Source: an uncultured Muribaculaceae bacterium (GTDB taxonomy: Bacteria > Bacteroidota > Bacteroidia > Bacteroidales > Muribaculaceae). From it: DNA of 8,822 nucleotides. Of this stretch, positions 1-6,459 are shown piece after piece. The translations under genes were made by a program, and so were the position numbers. Numbering within the stretch: the first letter of the stretch is position 1; each line of letters starts with the position of its first letter. Under the pieces are notes generated by a model that was not told the origin of the DNA, made no database searches, and saw only the letters and a program-made list of their open reading frames with translations. The stretch covers positions 1 to 8,822 of the forward strand of contig CAJTRT010000072.1 of the NCBI GenBank assembly GCA_910579105.1. Reading direction: 5' to 3'.

Positions 1-1
1 A

Positions 2-1507
2 AAGCGCGCCGCCGAACTGATCGACATGCGCGGCCAACATGGTGCCCACCCGCGTATGGGTGCCACCGACGTGTGCCCCCTGATTCCCGTCAGCGGCATC
101 ACCCTCGAGGAATGTGCCGAACTTTCGCGGAAGCTCGCCAGGCGCGTCGCCGACGAGCTGGGAATCCCCGTATACTGCTACGAGGCCGCGGCGTTCACCC
201 CCGAGCGCAAGAACCTCGCCGTGTGCCGCGCCGGCGAATACGAGGCACTCCCCGAAAAAATGAACCACCCCGGAAAGGGTCCCGACTTCGGCGACCGACC
301 CTTCGACGAGGCCGCCGCAAGAACCGGCGCCACCACCATCGGTGCCCGCGACTTCCTCATAGCCGTAAACTTCAATCTCAACACCACCTCCACCCGCCGC
401 GCCAACGCGATCGCTTTCGACGTACGCGAGAAGGGACGCCCCATGCGCGAGGGGGGCAAGGTCACCGGCAAGCCGCTCAAAGACGAGAACGGCAAGACCA
501 TAATGATTCCCGGGACTCTCAAAGGCACGAAGGCGATCGGCTGGTTCATCGATGAATACGGCATCGCACAGGTGTCGATGAACATAACCGACATAAACGC
601 CACCCCGCTCCACACCGCTTTCGACGAGGTGTGCCGCGCGGCCAACGAGCGCGGAATCCGCGTGACAGGCACCGAGATCGTGGGCCTGATTCCGAAACGC
701 GCCCTCATCGAGGCCGGCAAGCACTTCCTGCGCAAGCAGCAGCGCTCCCTCGGAATACCCGACGCGGAAATCATACGCATCGCGGTCAAGTCGATGGGGC
801 TGGACGAACTGAAACCGTTCAAACCTGAGGAGAAAGTCATCGAATACCTTCTCGAGGCCGCCGACAAGAACAAAGGCTCGAAGCTCGTGGACATGACCCT
901 CGAAGGGTTCGCCGACGAAACCGCCTCCGAATCCCCCGCGCCAGGCGGAGGCTCCATAGCGGCCTATATGGGGGCGCTCGGAGCAGCCCTCGGCACGATG
1001 GTCGCGAACCTCTCGGCCCACAAGGCGGGTTGGGACGAGCGCTGGGAAGAGTTCTCCGACTACGCCGAACGGGGCCGCGACATTCTCGACCGCCTCATCG
1101 GCCTCGTAGACGAGGACACCGCCGCCTTCAACCGCATCATGGGCGTGTTCGCCATGCCCAAGGGCACCGACGAGGAGAAAGCCGCGCGCGCCAAAGCGCT
1201 CCAGGAAGCAACCCTATATGCCACCGAGGTGCCCCTCCGCACGATGAAGACCGCCGCCGAGGCGTTCGACCTCCTCGAGGCGATGGCCCGCGAGGGGAAT
1301 CCCGCCTCTGTCTCCGATGCCGGCGTGGGCGCGCTCGCGACCCGCTCGGCAGTGCTCGGCGCGCAGCTCAACGTGCGCATCAACGCCGCCGGACTGACCG
1401 ACCGCTCCATGGCCGAGGCCCTCTGCGAGGAAGCCGAGGAAATTGCCTGCAACGCCGCCGCCCGCGAGACGCAGATTCTCGAAATAGTTAACTCCAAAAT
1501 CGGTTAA
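2..1507 (+). CDS. ftcD: Bifunctional glutamate formimidoyltransferase / formimidoyl-THF cyclodeaminase, 5'-truncated by window edge
   Basis: Last step of folate-linked histidine breakdown in the cytoplasm: the N-terminal part moves the formimino group of N-formimino-L-glutamate to tetrahydrofolate, and the C-terminal part closes the ring and releases ammonia, giving 5,10-methenyl-THF. The reading frame is open to base 2, and the codons before the ATG at 26 (KRAAELID) fit the family, so that ATG is internal and roughly 60 N-terminal residues lie outside the window. The motif HPRMGATDV carries the presumed catalytic His (codon 47-49). The transferase C-subdomain starts near the stretch ARDFLIAVNFNLNTT (from about base 347). 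The cyclodeaminase domain runs from about base 887 to the stop, with the Gly-rich PAPGGGSIAAYMGALGAALG typical of that fold. The fusion resembles the mammalian FTCD layout and is also known in Bacteroidota. It ends 39 nt before hutU. Identity is secure; only the 5' end is missing. Confidence 0.95.
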   Translation, partial: KRAAELIDMRGQHGAHPRMGATDVCPLIPVSGITLEECAELSRKLARRVADELGIPVYCYEAAAFTPERKNLAVCRAGEYEALPEKMNHPGKGPDFGDRPFDEAAARTGATTIGARDFLIAVNFNLNTTSTRRANAIAFDVREKGRPMREGGKVTGKPLKDENGKTIMIPGTLKGTKAIGWFIDEYGIAQVSMNITDINATPLHTAFDEVCRAANERGIRVTGTEIVGLIPKRALIEAGKHFLRKQQRSLGIPDAEIIRIAVKSMGLDELKPFKPEEKVIEYLLEAADKNKGSKLVDMTLEGFADETASESPAPGGGSIAAYMGALGAALGTMVANLSAHKAGWDERWEEFSDYAERGRDILDRLIGLVDEDTAAFNRIMGVFAMPKGTDEEKAARAKALQEATLYATEVPLRTMKTAAEAFDLLEAMAREGNPASVSDAGVGALATRSAVLGAQLNVRINAAGLTDRSMAEALCEEAEEIACNAAARETQILEIVNSKIG

Positions 1508-1546
1508 GGACTTTTAGCTGATTCAAATTTCCTAATAATATTTGAT
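1508..1546 (+). promoter_or_regulatory. AT-rich gap before hutU, possible weak promoter or translation-leader
   Basis: This 39-nt gap is about three-quarters A/T in an otherwise strongly GC-rich window. It contains AATATTTG (1537-1544), one mismatch from the Bacteroidota -7 consensus TAnnTTTG, and TTTTAG (1512-1517) about 19 nt upstream, where a -33 element would lie. A start site 5-9 nt downstream would fall on the hutU start codons, which argues against a normal promoter. No Shine-Dalgarno sequence is visible. The A/T richness may instead keep the hutU start unstructured, as is common in Bacteroidota. Promoter function is a weak inference. Confidence 0.2.
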
Positions 1547-3565
1547 ATGGAAATGACTCTCCGGCAATTCCAGGACGACATCCGCGCCGGAATCCCCGCC
1601 GTCCTCCCGGAACCCCGCGAATACGACCCCACCGTCAACCACGCGCCCAAGCGCAAGGACATCCTCTCGTCCGAGGAAAAGAAACTCGCGCTCCGCAACG
1701 CCCTGCGATATTTCCCCAAGGAGCAGCACGCCATCCTCGCGCCTGAGTTCGCGAAAGAACTCGCCGACTACGGCCGTATCTACATGTACCGCCTCCGCCC
1801 GCACTACGATATGTACGCCCGCCCCATCGACCAGTACCCCGCGCGCTCCCGCCAGGCCGCCGCGATCATGCTAATGATCCAGAACAACCTCGATCCCGCC
1901 GTGGCCCAGCATCCACACGAACTGATTACATACGGCGGCAACGGAGCGGTGTTCCAGAACTGGGCGCAGTACCGCCTTGCGATGAAATACCTCAGCGAGA
2001 TGACCGACGAACAGACTCTCGTAATGTACTCCGGCCACCCGCTCGGTCTCTTCCCCTCACATCCGGGAGCGCCACGCGTCGTGGTCACCAACGGCATGGT
2101 TATCCCCAACTACTCCAAGCCCGACGACTGGGAGCGCTTCAACGCCCTCGGGGTCTCGCAGTACGGACAGATGACCGCCGGCTCATATATGTATATAGGC
2201 CCGCAGGGAATCGTCCACGGCACGACAATAACGGTACTCAACGCCGCGCGCTCCCACCAGCGCCCCGGAAAACCCGGAATCGGCGGCATGCTATTCGTCA
2301 CAGCCGGCCTCGGCGGCATGTCGGGCGCGCAGCCAAAGGCCGGAAACATCTCCGGCGTTGTCAGCGTCACAGCCGAAATCAACCCCGCGGCCGTCGAGAA
2401 GCGCCACAAGCAGGGGTGGGTCGACGAGGTGCACACCTCCCTCGACGAACTCATCCCCCGCCTGCGCCGCGCCGTCGAGGCCGAGGAGGTCGTATCCCTC
2501 GCCTACCAGGGCAACGTCGTTGACCTCTGGGAGCGCCTCGCCGAGGAGGATATCCCCGTCAACCTCGGCAGCGACCAGACCTCCCTCCACAACCCCTGGG
2601 CGGGAGGCTACTACCCCGTCGGATACTCCTACGAGGAGTCGCGCCGCATGATGGCCGAGGAGCCCGAGCGCTTCAAGGAGGCCGTCCGCGAGTCGCTCCG
2701 CCGACAGGTCGCCGCCATCAACAAGCTCGCCGCGAAAGGGATGTACTTCTTCGACTACGGCAACGCCTTCCTCCTCGAAAGCTCGCGCGCCGGGGCCGAC
2801 ATAATGGCCCCCGACGGAAAGGCCTTCCGTTACCCCTCCTACGTCCAGGACATCATGGGCCCGAAATTCTTCGACTACGGATTCGGCCCATTCCGATGGG
2901 TCTGCACCTCCGGCAAGCCCGAGGACCTGGCCGCCACCGACCGCCTCGCCGCCGATGTGCTCGAAAAAATGCTCGCCGAGGCCCCCGACGACATCAAGGG
3001 GCAGCTCGCCGACAACCTCCACTGGATCCGAGAGGCCGCCGAGAACCACCTCGTAGTCGGTTCACAGGCCCGCATCCTTTACGCCGATTCCGAAGGCCGC
3101 GCGCGCATCGCCCTCGCCTTCAACGACGCGATACGCCGCGGCGAGATCTCCGCGCCCGTAGTCCTCGGACGCGACCACCACGACGTGAGCGGCACCGACT
3201 CCCCATACCGCGAGACCTCCAACATCACCGACGGCTCGCGGTTCACCGCCGACATGGCCGTTCACAACGTAATAGGCGATGCCTTCCGAGGAGCCACTTG
3301 GGTTTCCCTCCACAACGGCGGCGGCGTGGGTTGGGGCGAGGTCGTCAACGGCGGCTTCGGCATGGTGATCGACGGCTCCGAAGAGGCCTCCCGCCGAATC
3401 TCCGAAATGCTCCTCTGGGATGTCAACAACGGCATCGCGCGCCGCTCTTGGGGGCGCAACCCGGGCGCGATGGACACCATTCGCCGCGAGATGGAACGAA
3501 CCCCGGGCCTCCGCGTGACCCTACCCAACATCGTAGACGACAACATCATTAACTCAGCTTTCTAA
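1547..3565 (+). CDS. hutU: Urocanate hydratase (urocanase), long form
   Basis: Cytoplasmic NAD-dependent lyase that adds water to urocanate to give 4-imidazolone-5-propionate, the second step of histidine catabolism. The protein has 672 residues, more than the ~557 of Pseudomonas urocanase and close to the ~676 of mammalian UROC1, so this is the long form. The N-terminus carries NHAPKRKDILS and ALRYFP. The Gly-rich NAD-binding segment VTAGLGGMSGAQ lies at about residues 251-262, and the active-site block GFGPFRWVCTSG has the conserved Cys at residue 453. The C-terminal part has GRDHHDVSGTDSPYRET and ATWVSLHNGGGVGWGE, both classic urocanase blocks. Two in-frame ATGs (1547 and 1553) could start the protein, differing by two residues; the sequence does not decide between them. 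It lies 39 nt after ftcD and 6 nt before hutH, consistent with one transcript. No disruption is seen. Confidence 0.97.
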   Translation: MEMTLRQFQDDIRAGIPAVLPEPREYDPTVNHAPKRKDILSSEEKKLALRNALRYFPKEQHAILAPEFAKELADYGRIYMYRLRPHYDMYARPIDQYPARSRQAAAIMLMIQNNLDPAVAQHPHELITYGGNGAVFQNWAQYRLAMKYLSEMTDEQTLVMYSGHPLGLFPSHPGAPRVVVTNGMVIPNYSKPDDWERFNALGVSQYGQMTAGSYMYIGPQGIVHGTTITVLNAARSHQRPGKPGIGGMLFVTAGLGGMSGAQPKAGNISGVVSVTAEINPAAVEKRHKQGWVDEVHTSLDELIPRLRRAVEAEEVVSLAYQGNVVDLWERLAEEDIPVNLGSDQTSLHNPWAGGYYPVGYSYEESRRMMAEEPERFKEAVRESLRRQVAAINKLAAKGMYFFDYGNAFLLESSRAGADIMAPDGKAFRYPSYVQDIMGPKFFDYGFGPFRWVCTSGKPEDLAATDRLAADVLEKMLAEAPDDIKGQLADNLHWIREAAENHLVVGSQARILYADSEGRARIALAFNDAIRRGEISAPVVLGRDHHDVSGTDSPYRETSNITDGSRFTADMAVHNVIGDAFRGATWVSLHNGGGVGWGEVVNGGFGMVIDGSEEASRRISEMLLWDVNNGIARRSWGRNPGAMDTIRREMERTPGLRVTLPNIVDDNIINSAF

Positions 3566-3571
3566 CACGCC

Positions 3572-5065
3572 ATGGACCACCATCATATTTCATCCCAATG
3601 GCTCACCGTCGGACAGGTCGAGCAGATTCTCAACAGCCGCTGCGCCGTCTCCCTCAGCCCCGAGGCCGAAGCCAGGATAACCGCCTGCCGCGAGTACCTC
3701 GACCGCAAGATGGCCTCGCAGAAGGAACCCATCTACGGCATAACCACCGGCTTCGGTTCCCTCTGCAACATATCGATCTCTTCCGACGACCTCTCCCAGC
3801 TCCAGAAAAACCTCGTCATGAGCCACGCCTGCGGTTGCGGCGGGCGCGTCCCCTCTGAGATCGTGCGCCTGATGCTCTTCCTCAAGGCCCAGTCGCTCAG
3901 CTACGGCAATTCAGGCGTCCAGCTCGCCACGGTGCGACGCCTCCTTGACTTCTACAACAACGATGTAATCCCGGTTGTCTACTCGCAAGGCTCCCTCGGA
4001 GCTTCCGGCGACCTGGCCCCCCTGGCCAACATGTGCCTCCCGCTCCTCGGCCTCGGCGAAGTGGAGGTCGGAGGCACGACGCGCCCCGCCGCCGAGGTGC
4101 TCGCCGAACGCGGCTGGGAGCCGATGACGCTCCACTCCAAGGAGGGGCTGGCGCTCCTCAACGGCACCCAGTTCATGAGCGCCCACGCCGTCTGGGCACT
4201 CATACAGGCACGCCGCCTCAGCGACGCGGCCGACTGCGTGGCAGCGATGTCGCTCGACGCTTTCGACGGCCGAATAGAGCCTTTCGCGGCACCCGTCAAC
4301 GAGGTGCGCAACCACGCCGGGCAGACCGCAGCGGCTGCCGCCATGCGCCGCATCCTCGAAGGCAGCCAGCTCATCGCCCAGCCAAAGAAGCACGTACAGG
4401 ACCCCTACTCCTTCCGCTGCATACCGCAGGTCCACGGTGCCGTCAAGGACGCCATATCCTACGCCACCCGCATCCTCGAGGAGGAGATAAACGCCCCCAC
4501 CGACAACCCCACCGTGTTCCCCGAGCTCGACACCATCGTTTCCGCCGGCAACTTCCACGGCGAGCCTATCGCGCTCCCCATGGACTACCTATGCCTCGCC
4601 CTATCCGAGCTGGCCAACATCTCCGAGCGCCGCATCTACAAGCTGATTTCCGGCACCCGCGGCCTCCCATCCTTCCTTGTGGCGAAACCGGGGCTCAACA
4701 GCGGCTTCATGATTCCGCAGTACGCCGCCGCGTCCATCGTCAACCAGAGCAAGGCGCTCTGCTACCCGACAAGCGCCGACAGCATCCCTTCCTCCCAGGG
4801 GCAGGAAGACCATGTATCGATGGGTGGCAACTCCGCGACCAAACTATGCCGCGTCGCCGCCAACACACGCCGCGTGCTCGGCATAGAGCTGTTCAACGCC
4901 GCCCAGGCCCTCGACTTCCGCCGCCCGCTCAAAAGCTCCCAGGTGGTCGAGAAGCTCCACAAGGCATACCGCGCGGTGGTTCCCTTCGTCGATGTCGACA
5001 CCGTCATGTACCCCCTCATCGAAGCCTCCGAGCGCTTCATGGAATCATACGATTTCACTGTATAA
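3572..5065 (+). CDS. hutH: Histidine ammonia-lyase (histidase)
   Basis: Cytoplasmic first enzyme of histidine catabolism: non-oxidative removal of ammonia from L-histidine to give trans-urocanate. It has 497 residues, the usual length for the family. The Ala144-Ser145-Gly146 triad within GSLGASGDLAPLAN forms the autocatalytic MIO prosthetic group. Tyr55 in YGITTGFG is the conserved active-site tyrosine, Asn197 in LLNGTQ a conserved active-site residue, and QDPYSFRCIPQVHG matches the block that lines the pocket. These features separate it from phenylalanine lyases mainly by context, which is decisive here: hutU is 6 nt upstream and hutI 15 nt downstream. The start ATG at 3572 gives an N-terminus MDHHHISSQW; the family core begins at LTVGQVEQIL, so the start is reasonable. 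It is probably translated with hutU by coupling, given the 6-nt gap and no visible Shine-Dalgarno site. Confidence 0.97.
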   Translation: MDHHHISSQWLTVGQVEQILNSRCAVSLSPEAEARITACREYLDRKMASQKEPIYGITTGFGSLCNISISSDDLSQLQKNLVMSHACGCGGRVPSEIVRLMLFLKAQSLSYGNSGVQLATVRRLLDFYNNDVIPVVYSQGSLGASGDLAPLANMCLPLLGLGEVEVGGTTRPAAEVLAERGWEPMTLHSKEGLALLNGTQFMSAHAVWALIQARRLSDAADCVAAMSLDAFDGRIEPFAAPVNEVRNHAGQTAAAAAMRRILEGSQLIAQPKKHVQDPYSFRCIPQVHGAVKDAISYATRILEEEINAPTDNPTVFPELDTIVSAGNFHGEPIALPMDYLCLALSELANISERRIYKLISGTRGLPSFLVAKPGLNSGFMIPQYAAASIVNQSKALCYPTSADSIPSSQGQEDHVSMGGNSATKLCRVAANTRRVLGIELFNAAQALDFRRPLKSSQVVEKLHKAYRAVVPFVDVDTVMYPLIEASERFMESYDFTV

Positions 5066-5080
5066 CCACGCCCCCGTCCG

Positions 5081-6322
5081 ATGAGAACCCTCATAAAGAA
5101 CATCTCCGCCATCCACGGCGCCCGTCCCGCGATCCCCTCCGGGGCGCTGGCGGGTGCCGAAATGGCCTCCCTCCCATCTCTTGAAAACGCCTGGCTGTCG
5201 ATCAGCGGCGAAAACATCGAGGCGCTCGGCCAGATGGATTCAGCCCCCTCCGAGGACGGCTTCCAGCAGGTCATCGATGCCCGCCGCGGCATGGTCATCC
5301 CGGCTTTCTGCGACTCCCACACCCACATCGTGTGGGCAGGAAGCCGCGAGGGGGAGTTCCGCGACAAAATCGCCGGACTCTCCTACGCCGAAATCGCGGC
5401 CCGCGGAGGCGGAATACTCAATTCCGCCGACCGCCTCAACGCGACCTCCGAGGACGACCTCTTCGCCCAAAGCCTACGCCGCCTACGCCTCGCCGCCGCC
5501 CGCGGCACCGGGGCCATAGAAATCAAGACCGGCTACGGCCTAACCCTCGACGGCGAGCTGAAAATGCTGCGCGTCATCCGCCGCCTCCGCGAGGCTATGC
5601 CTCAGATAGAGGTCAGGGCGACCTTCCTCGGCGCGCACGCCGTGGGCCGCGCCTTCGCGGGCCGCCAGGCCGAGTACGTCAGCCACATCATAAACGACAT
5701 GCTCCCCGCCGTGGCCGCCGAAGGTGGCTGCGACTTTGTCGATGTCTTCTGCGACGAGGGATTCTTCACCCCCGACGAGACAGCCCGCATCCTCGACGCG
5801 GCCTCCCGCTTCGGCCTCGTCGGCAAAATCCATGCCAACGAGCTGGCTGTCTCCGGCGGCGTGCAGGTCGCCGTCAGCCGCGGAGCGCTCTCCGCCGACC
5901 ACCTCGAACGCATAACGGATGCCGAGATCGAAGCCTTCCGCGGCTCCCGAACAATCCCGACAATGCTCCCCGGAGCCTCCTTCTTCCTCGGCATGCCCTA
6001 CGGTCCCGCCCGCCGCGCCATAGACGCCGGCCTCCCCGTGGCCCTCGCCTCCGACTGGAACCCCGGTTCCTCCCCCTCCGGCGACATGCGCTTCGTCTGG
6101 ACCCTCGCCTGCGCCAAGATGCGCCTCACCCCCGAAGAAGCACTCAACGCGATGACCGTCAACACCGCCGCCGCCCTCGGCCTCTCCCCCCTCGGCTTCG
6201 GCACCATCGCCCCCGGCGCCCCCGCATCCCTGATCATCACCAACCCCCTCCCCTCCCTCTCCTACATCCCCTACGCCTACACCGAACCCTGGATCTCCCG
6301 CGTCCTCCTCAAAGGCCGCTGA
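5081..6322 (+). CDS. hutI: Imidazolonepropionase
   Basis: Cytoplasmic metal-dependent amidohydrolase that opens the ring of 4-imidazolone-5-propionate to N-formimino-L-glutamate, the substrate of FtcD. It has 413 residues, normal for the family. Metal ligands can be placed: His80 and His82 in DSHTHIVWAG, His251 in KIHANEL, and Asp325 in ASDWNPGS. Arg89 in SREGEF, His186 in LGAHAV and Glu254 fit substrate-binding or catalytic positions known from Bacillus HutI. The N-terminal beta-sandwich includes a GAEMASLPSLENAWL stretch seen in Bacteroidales homologues. It is the last gene of the visible hut cluster, 15 nt after hutH. Its 3' third becomes very C-rich on the coding strand, resembling the downstream protease gene. 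No clear intrinsic terminator follows it; instead a repeat element begins 11 nt after the stop codon. Confidence 0.96.
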   Translation: MRTLIKNISAIHGARPAIPSGALAGAEMASLPSLENAWLSISGENIEALGQMDSAPSEDGFQQVIDARRGMVIPAFCDSHTHIVWAGSREGEFRDKIAGLSYAEIAARGGGILNSADRLNATSEDDLFAQSLRRLRLAAARGTGAIEIKTGYGLTLDGELKMLRVIRRLREAMPQIEVRATFLGAHAVGRAFAGRQAEYVSHIINDMLPAVAAEGGCDFVDVFCDEGFFTPDETARILDAASRFGLVGKIHANELAVSGGVQVAVSRGALSADHLERITDAEIEAFRGSRTIPTMLPGASFFLGMPYGPARRAIDAGLPVALASDWNPGSSPSGDMRFVWTLACAKMRLTPEEALNAMTVNTAAALGLSPLGFGTIAPGAPASLIITNPLPSLSYIPYAYTEPWISRVLLKGR

Positions 6323-6332
6323 TCCCGCAGCC

Positions 6333-6408
6333 CGTGCGCGAGGTGGAAGCCGAGCGAGGAAGCAACCCCGCCTCCCTCCTGTCGTGTTCCGCGAGCTTCA
6401 GCGAGCGG
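6333..6408 (+). repeat. 76-bp dispersed repeat, copy A (intergenic)
   Basis: The segment aligns without gaps to 8562-8637, with 68 of 76 positions identical by hand count. Both ends match exactly (CGTGCGCGAG at the left, TTCCGCGAGCTTCAGCGAGCGG-type right end). Weaker similarity may continue about 8 nt to the right. Two hairpins are possible: GAGGTGG (6340-6346) with CCGCCTC (6368-6374), including one G-T wobble; and CCGCGAGC/GCGAGCGG (6389-6408) around a TTCA loop, with two adjacent G-A mismatches. The orientation is the same as copy B. No transposase or flanking target duplication is visible. Its mobility and function are unknown. Confidence 0.85.
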
Positions 6409-6435
6409 CCTTCCTCTTCCCTTCCCCCTCCCCCC
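6409..6435 (+). other. 27-nt homopyrimidine tract
   Basis: Bases 6409-6435 are only C and T, directly after the right-hand hairpin of repeat copy A and 24 nt before the protease start codon. Coding-strand pyrimidine richness is general in this part of the window, so this may be compositional. A role as a Rho-related site, a protein-binding tract or a simple sequence repeat hotspot cannot be told from the sequence. Confidence 0.5.
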
Positions 6436-6459
6436 ATTTAACCCTGAAAGCTCTCTCCG

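Larger units (their letters stand above)
6323..6459. other. Spacer between hutI and protease gene
   Basis: This 137-nt stretch has no convincing gene. It holds the first copy of the 76-bp dispersed repeat (6333-6408), then a 27-nt uninterrupted pyrimidine run, then a short ATTTAACCCTGAAAG segment before the protease start. No TAnnTTTG-type promoter and no hairpin with a T-tract was found. An open frame crosses it, but only as the tail of an Arg/Pro-rich shadow frame of hutI. Confidence 0.7.

Noticed and set aside
26..28. ATG at 26 as the start of ftcD
   Set aside because: The frame is open upstream to base 2 and encodes residues expected in the family; the active-site His is only eight codons after this ATG, so the domain would be badly truncated.
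178..957. Long antisense open frame opposite ftcD, and similar ones at 2291-3049, 3911-4558 and 7036-7803
   Set aside because: They lie wholly opposite well-identified genes with intact family motifs, have Gly/Val/Arg- or Ser-rich composition typical of GC-rich shadow frames, and show no recognisable domain.
1537..1544. AATATTTG as a firm Bacteroidota -7 promoter element
   Set aside because: One mismatch to TAnnTTTG, no good -33 match, and the predicted start site would fall on the hutU start codon. Retained only as a low-confidence note.
4033..5184. 383-residue + strand open frame overlapping hutH and the hutI start
   Set aside because: Arg/Pro/His-rich translation of the hutH shifted frame; no motif, and hutH is intact with its MIO triad.
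6333..6408. Antisense peptide LAEARGTRQ shared by the minus-strand translations of both repeat copies
   Set aside because: A minus-strand frame is open through both copies, but the shared residues follow directly from the DNA identity; there is no start signal, and flanking residues differ. Kept only as a property of the repeat.
5332..6441. 369-residue + strand open frame overlapping hutI and running through repeat copy A
   Set aside because: Arg/Pro-rich shadow of hutI. Its tail reads through the repeat in the same frame as copy B, but this only reflects absence of stops in the repeat.
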